A DNA stretch of 64,000 nucleotides, taken from the NCBI RefSeq assembly GCF_029893805.1, contig NZ_JARXYP010000002.1, forward strand, positions 3,472,001 to 3,536,000, written 5' to 3'. The notes beneath the pieces were generated by a model. That model ran no database searches and was not told the origin of the DNA. It saw only the letters and a list, made by a program, of their open reading frames with translations. Below, piece by piece: positions 40,853 to 49,791 of this stretch. The stretch comes from Streptomyces sp. SAI-135. Its GTDB lineage: Bacteria; Actinomycetota; Actinomycetes; Streptomycetales; Streptomycetaceae. Numbering within the stretch: the first letter of the stretch is position 1; every line of letters begins with the position of its first letter. The translations under genes were made by a program, and so were the position numbers.

Positions 40853-41799
40853 TTGACCGCTCCCGCCGCGACCGCGCTCTCGATCTCGTCGGTGGTCGGC
40901 ATCGCCGAGCTGCACTCCAGCCGGGAGGCGACGATGGCGCCGGCCGCGTTGGCGTGCCGCATGATCTTCTCCAGGTCCCAGCCGGCGAGCAGGCCGTGGA
41001 CGAGGGAGCCGCCGAAGGCGTCACCGGCGCCGAGGCCGTTGAGGACGTTCACGGGCAGGGGCGGTACTTCCGCTTCGTTGCCCTTGCCGTCGACCGCGAG
41101 GACTCCCTTGGGGCCCTGTTTGACGACCGCGAGTTCGACACCGGCGTCCAGCAGCGCCCGGGCCGCCTCGCGGGGCTCGCGCACCCCGGTCGCGACCTCG
41201 ACCTCGTCGAGGTTGCCGACGGCGACGGTGGAGTGGCGCAGGGCCTCCTCGTAGAAGGGGCGGGCGGACTCGGGGTCCTTCCAGAACATCGGACGCCAGT
41301 CCAGGTCGAAGACGGTGGTGCCCGCCTTGGCCCGGTGGGCGAGGGCCGCCAGCGTCGCCGTACGGCTGGGCTCCTCGCTCAGGCCGGTGCCGGTGACCCA
41401 GAAGACGCTCGCCTCGCGGATCGCGTCGAGGTCCAGCTCGTGGGCGTCGATCTCCAGGTCCGGGGCCTTGGGCTGCCGGTAGAAGTACAGCGGGAAGTCG
41501 TCCGGCGGGAAGACCTCGCAGAAGGTGACGGGGGTCGGCAGGCCCGCGACCGGGGTGACCCAGCGGTCGTCGACGCCGAAGCCCTGGAGGGCCTCGTGCA
41601 GATAGGTGCCGAACGGGTCGTCGCCGGTGCGGGTGATCACCGCGGTCCGTCGTCCCAGACGGGCGGCGGCGACCGCGACGTTCGTCGCCGACCCCCCGAG
41701 GAACTTGCCGAAGGACGTCACCTGCGGCAGCGGGACACCGGTCTGGAGTGGATACAGGTCCACACCGATCCGCCCCATGGTGATCAGGTCGTACGCCAT
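40849..41799 (-). CDS. iolC: 5-dehydro-2-deoxygluconokinase
   Basis: 316 residues, PfkB sugar kinase. It phosphorylates 2-deoxy-5-keto-gluconate at C6. N-terminal motif LGGSATNVAVAAARLGRRTAVITRTGDDPFG; C-terminal catalytic motif LNGLGAGDAFGGSLVHGLL with the anion-hole GAGD. YDLITMGRIGVDLYPLQTG at the start is typical of IolC. ATG 41799 follows GGGAA; the longer track start lies inside the promoter. First gene of the iolC-aldolase-iolB-iolD-msdA operon, expressed from TTGACA-N18-TACAAA. Confidence 0.92.
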   Translation of the reverse strand: MAYDLITMGRIGVDLYPLQTGVPLPQVTSFGKFLGGSATNVAVAAARLGRRTAVITRTGDDPFGTYLHEALQGFGVDDRWVTPVAGLPTPVTFCEVFPPDDFPLYFYRQPKAPDLEIDAHELDLDAIREASVFWVTGTGLSEEPSRTATLAALAHRAKAGTTVFDLDWRPMFWKDPESARPFYEEALRHSTVAVGNLDEVEVATGVREPREAARALLDAGVELAVVKQGPKGVLAVDGKGNEAEVPPLPVNVLNGLGAGDAFGGSLVHGLLAGWDLEKIMRHANAAGAIVASRLECSSAMPTTDEIESAVAAGAVK

Positions 41800-41835
41800 C
41801 GGCTTCCCTTCGTACCTGCGTCGGCTCTCCCGGCG

Positions 41836-41909
41836 TTTGTAGCCCTGGACGAGGAGCCCTGTCAATGTTTTGTCCAGACATTCGGACGAGACCTTGACAG
41901 CGCTTGCTG
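41836..41909. promoter_or_regulatory. Divergent inositol-operon promoter region with two operator candidates
   Basis: For iolC (minus): -35 TTGACA (41865-41860), 18-bp spacer, -10 TACAAA (41841-41836). Overlapping that -35 is an inverted repeat AATGT-9 nt-ACATT (41864-41882) with nested TGTC-CA-GACA (41871-41880), a GntR-type operator shape. For the plus gene: TTGACA (41894-41899) without a good -10, overlapped by a CAGC-gctt-GCTG repeat (41898-41909). The regulators themselves are not identified. Confidence 0.6.
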
Positions 41910-41930
41910 CGTGAACCGAAGCTGACCGGC

Positions 41931-42848
41931 ATGACAGCGCCCGCACCTCAGCCCTCACTGTCCCGCATCCGGATCGGCTCGGCTCCGGACTCCTGGGGCG
42001 TGTGGTTCCCCGACGACCCCCAGCAGGTCCCCTGGCAGCGCTTCCTCGACGAGGTCGCGGACTCCGGCTACGAATGGATCGAGCTGGGGCCGTACGGGTA
42101 CCTGCCGACCGATCCCGCGGTCCTCACCGAGGAGGTCACCCGGCGTGGCCTGAAGGTGTCGGCCGGGACCGTCTTCACCGGCCTGCACCACGGCGAGGCC
42201 GTGTGGGACAAGACCTGGGCGCATGTCGCGGACAACGCGGTGCTCGCCCAGGCGATGGGGGCCAGGCACCTGGTCGTGATCCCGTCGTTCTGGCGGGACG
42301 ACAAGACGGGTGAGGTGCTGGAGTCCGACACGCTCACGCCCGAGCAGTGGCGCAACCTCAGCTCGCTGACCGAGCGGCTGGGACAGCGGGTGCGCGACGA
42401 GTACGGCCTGCAGATCGTCGTCCACCCGCATGCCGACACCCACATCGACAGCGAGGAGAACGTGGTCCGCTTCCTGGACGCGACCGACTCCTCCCTGGTG
42501 TCGCTGTGCCTGGACACCGGGCACTACGCGTACTGCGGCGGCGACAGCGTCAAGCTGATCGAGACGTACGGGTCGCGGATCGGGTACCTGCACCTCAAGC
42601 AGGTGGACCCGGAGATCCTGGCGGACGTGCGGGCCAAGGGGACGCCGTTCGGGCCCGCCGTGGCGCAGGGCGTGATGTGCGAGCCGCCGTCCGGGGTGCC
42701 GGAGCTCGGTCCGGTGCTGGAGGCGGCGCAGAAGCTGGACGTGGACCTGTTCGCGATCGTCGAGCAGGACATGTACCCGTGCGAGCCGGACAAGCCGCTG
42801 CCGATCGCCCGGCGGACTCGGGCGTTCCTGCGGTCCTGCGGGGCGTAG
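41931..42848 (+). CDS. IolE/IolI-like TIM-barrel sugar isomerase or inosose dehydratase
   Basis: 305 residues of the AP-endonuclease-2-like TIM barrel family. The first strand IRIGSAPDSWGVWFPDD, GYEWIELGPYGYLP, LKVSAGTVFTGLHHG, metal-binding VVHPHADTHIDSEENV, SLCLDTGHYAYCGGD, YLHLKQVD and FAIVEQDM fit IolE (2-keto-myo-inositol dehydratase) or IolI (inosose isomerase). The dehydratase is otherwise missing from this window's pathway, so IolE is attractive. ATG 41931 lacks a strong Shine-Dalgarno. Divergent from iolC with a shared control region. I leave the symbol open. Confidence 0.75.
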   Translation: MTAPAPQPSLSRIRIGSAPDSWGVWFPDDPQQVPWQRFLDEVADSGYEWIELGPYGYLPTDPAVLTEEVTRRGLKVSAGTVFTGLHHGEAVWDKTWAHVADNAVLAQAMGARHLVVIPSFWRDDKTGEVLESDTLTPEQWRNLSSLTERLGQRVRDEYGLQIVVHPHADTHIDSEENVVRFLDATDSSLVSLCLDTGHYAYCGGDSVKLIETYGSRIGYLHLKQVDPEILADVRAKGTPFGPAVAQGVMCEPPSGVPELGPVLEAAQKLDVDLFAIVEQDMYPCEPDKPLPIARRTRAFLRSCGA

Positions 42849-43144
42849 TCGTTCGTCCGCGGGCGCGTGGGGGCCGGCCGCGGAGGCCGGTGGCCCCCGG
42901 TGTCAACGCGCCGCGCCCATGCGCCCGCGTGCGCCTTTGCGTCACGTCTGTCACAAAGTCCTCTTCCGTGTCACACATGTCGCGTGTACGCGGGCTGTCC
43001 GTCACACCCGGCGCACAGGCCCTGACCGTCGGTCACCCGGGGTCGTTCACCGAGCGCAGGCTTTGTGATCGCCAGCGCAGCGCCCGGTACCCCCGACGGC
43101 CCATCCCGGCCGCCGCCGCGGTGCGCGCGAGGAGGTTGGACCAC
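42849..43144 (+). other. Intergenic region, no gene seen
   Basis: 296 bp between the IolE-like gene and the small HTH gene. It holds several GTCACA/GTGTCACA-like words (about 42940-42985, 43000-43020) but no ORF or clear promoter. It ends with GGAGG at 43131 serving the HTH gene. Confidence 0.4.
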
Positions 43145-43345
43145 ATGACCGACCGAAGGCTCTGGTCGTACAAGGAGATCGCGGCGCACATCCGTGTGCA
43201 GCCGGACACCGTGCGGTCGTACCGCAAACACGGGCTGCTGCCGCCGCCCGACCACGTCGAGAGCGGCAAACCCTTCTGGTACGCCGACACCGTGCGCGCG
43301 TGGGTCGCCTCCCGGCCGGGGAACCGGGGGCGGAGAGAGGACTAG
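43145..43345 (+). CDS. Small MerR/AlpA-like helix-turn-helix protein
   Basis: 66 residues. The whole protein is a winged-HTH unit: RLWSYKEIAAHIRVQPDTVRSYRKHGLLPPPDHVESGKPFWYADTVRAWVASRPG. The pattern (helix IAAHI, recognition helix VRSYRKHGLLPPP, wing, W-x-A-D-T-V-R-x-W) matches excisionase/AlpA or MerR N-terminal domains. It lacks any effector domain, so it may be a small stand-alone DNA-binding protein. ATG 43145 is 9 nt from GGAGG. Streptomyces genomes carry many such orphan proteins. Function unknown. Confidence 0.75.
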   Translation: MTDRRLWSYKEIAAHIRVQPDTVRSYRKHGLLPPPDHVESGKPFWYADTVRAWVASRPGNRGRRED

Positions 43346-43366
43346 CCCGTCTGACACAGTCGGGCC

Positions 43367-43933
43367 ATGAGCGACTTCTCCGTCAAACCCGTGCTGGCCG
43401 GCGACAGGACCGTACTGCGACCGTTCACCGAGGCGGACGCCGAGGTCATGGCGGAGATCGTCCAGGACCCCGAGGTCGTCCGCTTCACCGGAACCCCCTC
43501 CGGCGAGCTCACCCTGGAGCGGCTGCGGTCCTGGTACGGATCCCGGTCCGCGCAGCCCGACCGTCTCGACCTCGCCGTCACCGACCGCGCCACCGGCGAG
43601 CTGGTCGGGGAGGTCGTCCTCCACGAGTGGGACGCCCAGGCGCGCAGCTGCACGTTCCGCACGCTCATCGGCCCCCGGGGCCGTGGCCGCGGGCTCGGCA
43701 GCGAGGCCACCCGTCTCGTCGTCGGCCACGGGTTCGAGCGGCTCGGCCTGCACCGCATCGAGCTGGAGGTCTACGGCCACAACGCCCGCGCCCTGCGGGT
43801 CTACGAGAAGGCCGGGTTCAGGGTCGAGGGGGTGCGGCGGGAGGCCGACCTGCGCGACGGCGCCTGGGTGGACTGGGTGGTGATGGGCCTCCTCGACCGC
43901 GAGTGGGCCGCCCTCACCTCCACGGCTCGATGA
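43367..43933 (+). CDS. RimJ/RimL-type GNAT N-acetyltransferase
   Basis: 188 residues. The acetyl-CoA-binding motif GRGRGLGSEATRLVVGHGFERLGLHRIELEVYGHNARALRVYEKAGFRVEG (about 105-155, read in parts) is typical. N-terminal TVLRPFTEADAEVMAEIVQDPEVVRFTG. It probably acetylates a protein N-terminus or small amine; target unknown. ATG 43367, no strong Shine-Dalgarno. Its last 20 bp overlap the convergent alcohol dehydrogenase gene tail-to-tail. Confidence 0.87.
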   Translation: MSDFSVKPVLAGDRTVLRPFTEADAEVMAEIVQDPEVVRFTGTPSGELTLERLRSWYGSRSAQPDRLDLAVTDRATGELVGEVVLHEWDAQARSCTFRTLIGPRGRGRGLGSEATRLVVGHGFERLGLHRIELEVYGHNARALRVYEKAGFRVEGVRREADLRDGAWVDWVVMGLLDREWAALTSTAR

Positions 43934-44957
43934 CCGTCACCCCCGCCCCGGGGGCCGTGCCCATCGCCGCGAGGGCGGCCGGGACCGCGTCCAGCGCGAT
44001 CGTGGAGGTGACCAGCAGATCCGGTCGCAGCACGCCCGCCCCGACCAGTTCCAGCATCGGCGGGTAGGTGTGGGCGGCCATGCCGTGGCTGCCGAGGAGT
44101 TCGAGCTCCAGGGCGATCGCGCGGGCCATGGGGACCGGGGTCGTCCCGTCCGGCGAGGGCAGCAGGCCGACCTGGACGTGCCGGCCGCGACGGCGCAGGG
44201 AGCCGACCGAGGCCGCGCAGGTGGCCGGGGAGCCCAGGGCGTCCAGGGACACATGGGCCCCGCCGCCGGTCAGCTCACGGATCGCCGCCGCGGTGTCCGG
44301 TGTGCCGGCCGCGTCCACGCACTCCGCCGCGCCGAACTCCCGCGCCAGGGCCAGGGCCCGGGCGGACACGTCCACGGCGACCACGCGGGCCCCCGAGGCC
44401 GCCGCGATCATCACCGCGGACAGTCCCACCCCGCCGCACCCGTGCACCGCGACCCACTCCCCCGCGGCGGCCCGCCCCTGCTGTACGACCGCCCTGAACG
44501 CCGTGGCGAAACGGCAGCCCAGGGAGGCGGCCGTGGCGAAGGACATGTCCGGCGGGACGGACACGAGGTTCACGTCGGCGTGGTCCAGCGCCACGTACCG
44601 GGCGAACGAGCCCCAGTGGGTGAAGCCGGGCTGCGTCTGGCGCTCGCAGATCTGGTGGTCGCCGGCCGCGCAGGACGCGCAGGTGCCGCAGGCGCAGACG
44701 AAGGGGACGGTGACCCGGTCGCCGGGGTGCCAGTCGCGCACACCGGGGCCGACCTCCTCCACCACGCCCGCGAGTTCGTGGCCCGGCACGTGCGGGAGGG
44801 TGATGTCCGGGTCGTGGCCCTGCCAGCCGTGCCAGTCGCTCCTGCACAGGCCCGTGGCCTCCACCCGGACGACGGCTCCATGGTCCGCCGGGCGGGGGTC
44901 GGGCACCTCTCGCACCTGTGCGGGTTCGCCGTAGTGTTCGAAGACAACCGCTCGCAT
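43914..44957 (-). CDS. Zinc-dependent alcohol dehydrogenase (MDR family)
   Basis: 347 residues. Catalytic zinc ligands: Cys in GLCRSDWHGW, His-Glu in PGHELAGVVEEVG, later Cys/His. The structural zinc cluster CACGTCASCAAGDHQIC supplies four cysteines. The NAD(P) motif is VHGCGGVGLSAVMIAAASGARVVAVD. Enzymes of this type oxidise primary or secondary alcohols; substrate unknown. ATG 44957 follows GAGGGAG. Its 3' end overlaps the GNAT gene by 20 bp. Upstream region shared with the copper operon promoter. Confidence 0.88.
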   Translation of the reverse strand: MRAVVFEHYGEPAQVREVPDPRPADHGAVVRVEATGLCRSDWHGWQGHDPDITLPHVPGHELAGVVEEVGPGVRDWHPGDRVTVPFVCACGTCASCAAGDHQICERQTQPGFTHWGSFARYVALDHADVNLVSVPPDMSFATAASLGCRFATAFRAVVQQGRAAAGEWVAVHGCGGVGLSAVMIAAASGARVVAVDVSARALALAREFGAAECVDAAGTPDTAAAIRELTGGGAHVSLDALGSPATCAASVGSLRRRGRHVQVGLLPSPDGTTPVPMARAIALELELLGSHGMAAHTYPPMLELVGAGVLRPDLLVTSTIALDAVPAALAAMGTAPGAGVTVIEPWR

Positions 44958-45037
44958 CCATGTCTCCCTCGCCGGTTCCGTCTGCCGGTCCATCGTGACT
45001 GGTCACCGACCCGCCGCCGTGACCCGGCCCACGACTC

Positions 45038-45065
45038 TTGGAGAAATACCCCCTAGGGGTATAGG
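45038..45065 (+). promoter_or_regulatory. CsoR-box promoter of copZ-copA
   Basis: -35 TTGGAG (45038-45043), 16-bp spacer, -10 TATAGG (45060-45065). The perfect palindrome ATACCCCCTAGGGGTAT (45046-45062; 7-bp arms) fills the spacer and touches the -10. It matches the GC-tract palindrome bound by the copper-sensing repressor CsoR, which releases when Cu(I) binds. No csoR gene is in this window. Confidence 0.85.
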
Positions 45066-45107
45066 CTGTGATGCAGTAACCCCACACGCCTCCACGAGGA
45101 GAACGAC

Positions 45108-45347
45108 ATGACCGCCCAGACCGACACCCCGGGTTCCGTCACCGCCGTCTACAAGGTGAGCGGGATGAGCTGCGGGCACTGCGAGGGTTCCGTTTCCGGC
45201 GAGATCTCCGAGATCGCGGGGGTCAGCTCGGTGAAGGCGGTCGCCTCCACCGGCGAGGTGACGGTCGTGTCGGCGGAACCGCTGGACGAGGAAGCCGTGC
45301 GGGCCGCCGTCGACGAGGCCGGTTTCGAGCTCGTCGGCAAGGCCTGA
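45108..45347 (+). CDS. copZ: Copper chaperone CopZ
   Basis: 79 residues, one heavy-metal-associated domain. The Cu(I)-binding motif is MSCGHC, within YKVSGMSCGHCEGSVSGEISEI. It delivers cytosolic Cu(I) to the CopA ATPase. ATG 45108 follows GAGGAGAA. First gene of the copper operon, 78 nt ahead of copA. It sits behind the CsoR box, so copper induction is expected. Copper handling also matters for the tyrosinase in this window, though the two loci are 40 kb apart. Confidence 0.92.
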   Translation: MTAQTDTPGSVTAVYKVSGMSCGHCEGSVSGEISEIAGVSSVKAVASTGEVTVVSAEPLDEEAVRAAVDEAGFELVGKA

Positions 45348-45425
45348 GCGGCCGAAGGAGTGCCGCGGCAGGGCGTCGGCGACCGATGCCCTGCCGCGGC
45401 TGAACCGTTTTCTGGAGTAGGGAAC

Positions 45426-47639
45426 ATGTCCACCACGGCCCCGATAGCGCCCGTGTCCGAGGTCATGCTGGTCATCGGCGGGATGACCTGCGCCTCCTGT
45501 GCCGCCCGGGTCGAGAAGAAGCTCAACCGGATGGACGGCGTCAGCGCCACGGTCAACTACGCGACCGAGAAGGCCAAAGTCGTCTACCCCGCGGGGGTCG
45601 AGGTCGCCGACCTGATCGCGACCGTCGTGAAGACCGGCTACACGGCCCAGGAGCCGGCGCCCGCCGCACCGGAGCCCGAGGACACGGACCCCGAGCTCAC
45701 CGGCCTGCGGCAGCGGCTCCTCGTCTCCGTCGCGCTCGCCGTCCCCGTCATCGCGCTCTCCATGGTCCCCGCCCTCCAGTTCGACAACTGGCAGTGGCTC
45801 GCGCTGACCCTCGCCTCACCCGTCGTCGTCTGGGGCGCCTGGCCCTTCCACCGGGCCGCCTGGACCAACACCCGGCACGGCGCGGCCACCATGGACACCC
45901 TCGTCTCGGTCGGGACCCTCGCCGCCTTCGGCTGGTCGCTGTGGGCCCTGTTCTTCGGTGACGCGGGGATGCCGGGCATGCGCGAGCGGTTCGAGCTCAC
46001 CGCGGGCGGCATGGACGGTGCCTCGACGATCTATCTGGAGGTGGCCGCGGGAGTCACCGCCTTCATCCTGCTCGGGCGCTATCTGGAGGCCCGCGCCAAA
46101 CGCCACGCGGGAGCCGCTCTGCGGGCCCTGATGGAGCTGGGCGCCAAGGACGTCTCCGTGCTGCGGGACGGGCGGGAGGTGCGCGTCCCGGCGGAGCGGC
46201 TGGCCGTCGGGGACACGTTCGTCGTCCGGCCCGGCGAGAAGATCGCGACCGACGGCACCGTCGTCGAGGGCACCTCGGCCGTGGACGCCTCCATGCTGAC
46301 CGGCGAGTCGGTACCGGTGGACGTCGGCGTCGGGGACGTCGTCACCGGCGCGACCGTCAACGCCGGCGGGCGGCTCGTGGTGACGGCGACCCGGGTCGGT
46401 GCCGACACACAGCTCGCGCGGATGGCGAAGCTGGTGGAGGACGCGCAGAACGGCAAGGCGGAGGTGCAGCGGCTGGCCGACCGGGTCTCCGCCGTCTTCG
46501 TGCCCGCCGTCCTCCTCGTCGCGACGGCCACCTTCGGGGTCTGGCTCGGCGCCACCGGGGACACCGTGGCCGCGTTCACCGCGGCCGTCGCCGTGCTGAT
46601 CATCGCCTGTCCCTGCGCGCTGGGCCTGGCCACCCCGACCGCGCTCATGGTCGGCACCGGGCGCGGCGCCCAGCTCGGCATCCTCATCAAGGGGCCGGAG
46701 GTCCTGGAGTCCACGCGGCGCGTCGACACCGTCGTCCTGGACAAGACCGGCACAGTCACCACCGGCCGCATGACGCTTCAGGAGATCCACGTCGTCCAGG
46801 ACGCCGACGAGAAGCAGGTGCTGCGGCTCGCGGGCGCCCTGGAGCACGCCTCCGAGCATCCCGTGGCCCGGGCGGTGGCCGAGGGCGCCGAGGAGCGCGT
46901 CGGGCCGCTCCCGGAGGCCGAGCGGTTCGAGAACGTCCCCGGCAGGGGCGTACGCGGCCTCGTCGAGGGCCGCGAGGTGGCCGTGGGGCGCCTGTTCGAC
47001 GTACTGCCCGCCGAACTGGCCCGGGCGAAGGAGGCGGCCGAGCGGGACGGCCGTACGGCTGTCGTGGTCGGGTGGGACGGTGTGGCGCGCGGGGTCCTGG
47101 CCGTCGCCGACGCGGTCAAGGAGACCAGCGCCGAGGCGGTGCGGTCACTGCGGGAGCTGGGGCTGACGCCGGTGCTGCTGACCGGGGACAACCGGACGGT
47201 GGCCGAGGCGGTGGCCCGGGCGGTCGGGATCGACGAGGTGATCGCCGAGGTGCTGCCCGAGGACAAGGTCGCCGCGGTACGCCGGCTCCAGGGCGAGGGA
47301 CGGGTCGTCGCGATGGTCGGCGACGGGGTCAACGACGCGGCCGCGCTCGCCGCCGCCGACCTGGGGCTCGCGATGGGCACCGGGACCGACGCGGCGATCG
47401 AGGCCGGGGATCTGACGCTGGTGCGCGGGGACCTGCGGGTGGCCGCGGACGCGATCCGGCTCTCCCGGCGCACCCTGTCCACGATCAAGGGCAATCTCGT
47501 GTGGGCCTTCGGGTACAACGTGGCCGCGCTGCCGCTGGCCGCGGCCGGACTGCTGAACCCGATGATCGCCGGGGCGGCGATGGCGTTCTCCTCGGTGTTC
47601 GTGGTGACCAACAGCCTGCGGCTGCGGGCCTTCCGTTGA
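45426..47639 (+). CDS. copA: Cu(I)-translocating P1B-type ATPase CopA
   Basis: 737 residues. One N-terminal metal-binding domain with GMTCASC (about 18-24). Eight membrane helices including the CPC transport site (IIACPCALGLATPTA, about 395). Phosphorylation motif DKTGTVTTG, nucleotide-binding His-Pro in EHASEHPVARAV, and hinge GDGVNDAAALAAADLGLAMG. It exports Cu(I) from the cytosol. ATG 45426 has GGAG then GGGAAC upstream; the in-frame extension from 45360 lacks support. Probably co-transcribed with copZ. Confidence 0.93.
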   Translation: MSTTAPIAPVSEVMLVIGGMTCASCAARVEKKLNRMDGVSATVNYATEKAKVVYPAGVEVADLIATVVKTGYTAQEPAPAAPEPEDTDPELTGLRQRLLVSVALAVPVIALSMVPALQFDNWQWLALTLASPVVVWGAWPFHRAAWTNTRHGAATMDTLVSVGTLAAFGWSLWALFFGDAGMPGMRERFELTAGGMDGASTIYLEVAAGVTAFILLGRYLEARAKRHAGAALRALMELGAKDVSVLRDGREVRVPAERLAVGDTFVVRPGEKIATDGTVVEGTSAVDASMLTGESVPVDVGVGDVVTGATVNAGGRLVVTATRVGADTQLARMAKLVEDAQNGKAEVQRLADRVSAVFVPAVLLVATATFGVWLGATGDTVAAFTAAVAVLIIACPCALGLATPTALMVGTGRGAQLGILIKGPEVLESTRRVDTVVLDKTGTVTTGRMTLQEIHVVQDADEKQVLRLAGALEHASEHPVARAVAEGAEERVGPLPEAERFENVPGRGVRGLVEGREVAVGRLFDVLPAELARAKEAAERDGRTAVVVGWDGVARGVLAVADAVKETSAEAVRSLRELGLTPVLLTGDNRTVAEAVARAVGIDEVIAEVLPEDKVAAVRRLQGEGRVVAMVGDGVNDAAALAAADLGLAMGTGTDAAIEAGDLTLVRGDLRVAADAIRLSRRTLSTIKGNLVWAFGYNVAALPLAAAGLLNPMIAGAAMAFSSVFVVTNSLRLRAFR

Positions 47640-48204
47640 GGATCCTTTGACGGACCCCCTCTGGAGTCCGGAGCCACGCTCACATAAGCTCTTCACAAGA
47701 CTCGCGCATCGTCCTTACGCTGGGGTCCCGTTCACCGTATCCGGGCTCTTGCGTAGCTAACGGACATATGCAAGAGACGCAGATCACAGTGATGCGAACG
47801 TAACCATCGAAGGGGTTCGAAGGTCTAAGTTGGCGATGTCAGGCAGCGTCTTGGGGGGCGTTGACTGACGTCTGAGGATGTCTTGGGGGACTTCCTCGGA
47901 GCTGCGTTGCCGGGGCCACGCACATAGGGAAGCTTTGAGCGGCCCTCCCGACCGTGCGTTGTCCCGGCAGACCGCACACAGGAGTAGTACGGCGAAATCT
48001 GCTCGTTCTGCTCAAACGGCAGTACCGGAAAGACAGCGAATTCAGGCGCTGGTCTCTCAGACGCCCGGCCGGATCCCGTGGGGGGAATCCGCACCGGGAC
48101 ATGGGAAGGCGCCCTGGACGCCGGCCCGTGGGGGGACCGTCGCCAGGGCGCCTTTCGCTTCGCGGATTCAGCCGGAACTACGGTTCGTCATCGGCCGCGG
48201 GCCG
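47640..48204 (+). other. Gene-free, structure-rich region between copA and citA
   Basis: 565 bp without a credible protein gene on either strand. It contains a stem-loop CTCTTGCGTA/TATGCAAGAG (47746-47776, one G-U pair), the palindrome ATCACAGTGAT (47783-47793), a small hairpin TCGAA-GGGG-TTCGA (47807-47820) and the strong terminator at 48107-48153. Base composition is lower in GC than the flanking genes. A non-coding RNA or the leader of a lost gene would explain it; see findings. Confidence 0.45.
48107..48153 (+). terminator. Terminator hairpin in the copA-citA gap
   Basis: 11-bp perfect arms AGGCGCCCTGG (48107-48117) and CCAGGGCGCCT (48143-48153), followed by TTCGC on the plus strand. No annotated plus-strand gene ends here, which suggests an unannotated transcript. 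Confidence 0.65.
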
Positions 48205-48244
48205 GTGGGGGCTGGTCGCGCAGTTCCCCGCGCCCCTGAAAAAG
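48205..48244. repeat. Streptomyces dispersed intergenic repeat
   Basis: A GTGGGGGCTGGTCGCGCAG...CCCCGCGCCCCTGAAAA-type element whose GGGGC and GCGC parts can fold back on GCGCCCC. I recognise this as a short non-coding repeat found many times between genes in Streptomyces. Only one copy is in this window. Confidence 0.75.
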
Positions 48245-48270
48245 CAGGTCAGCCCCGGCACCGGCGTTTG

Positions 48271-49560
<1,290 letters not shown>

Positions 49561-49614
49561 GTCATCCCTCACCGACGTTGTGCCTCTTCTTCGAGGTTGC
49601 CCTGACTGTCTCTA

Positions 49615-49687
49615 CCATCCCCCATTTGGCGCAGGAGAGTGCACTCGGGGTCGGCCGTTGGGCGTATCAGCGGCACTGAGTGCCGCC
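49615..49687 (-). promoter_or_regulatory. Putative citA regulatory element, copy A of a duplicated 73-bp element
   Basis: Upstream of citA, on the minus strand: palindrome GGCACTCAGTGCC (49684-49672), 17 nt later CGACCCCGAGTGC, then GGGATGG near the likely -10. It aligns without gaps to 52520-52592, with 56 of 73 positions identical by hand count. The repeated GAGTGC/GCACTC words suggest two sites for one regulator. Confidence 0.6.
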
Positions 49688-49791
49688 AACTTGCTCATCC
49701 TGCCCCTCCCCACCCACTTGCGGAAGAGCTCTGTGACCCACGTGACTCATTTGATCGATCATTTTTTGTGTTGTCTCACGATTGACCCCCG

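Noticed and set aside
47825..48102. Two overlapping minus-strand ORFs of 87-89 codons in the copA-citA gap.
   Set aside because: No RBS, arginine/proline-rich random composition and mutual overlap; not convincing genes.
49752..49761. TGATCGATCA palindrome with a T6 run between recD2 and citA, considered as a terminator.
   Set aside because: The palindrome is only 10 bp without a loop, so it cannot form a useful RNA hairpin; a protein-binding site is possible but unsupported.
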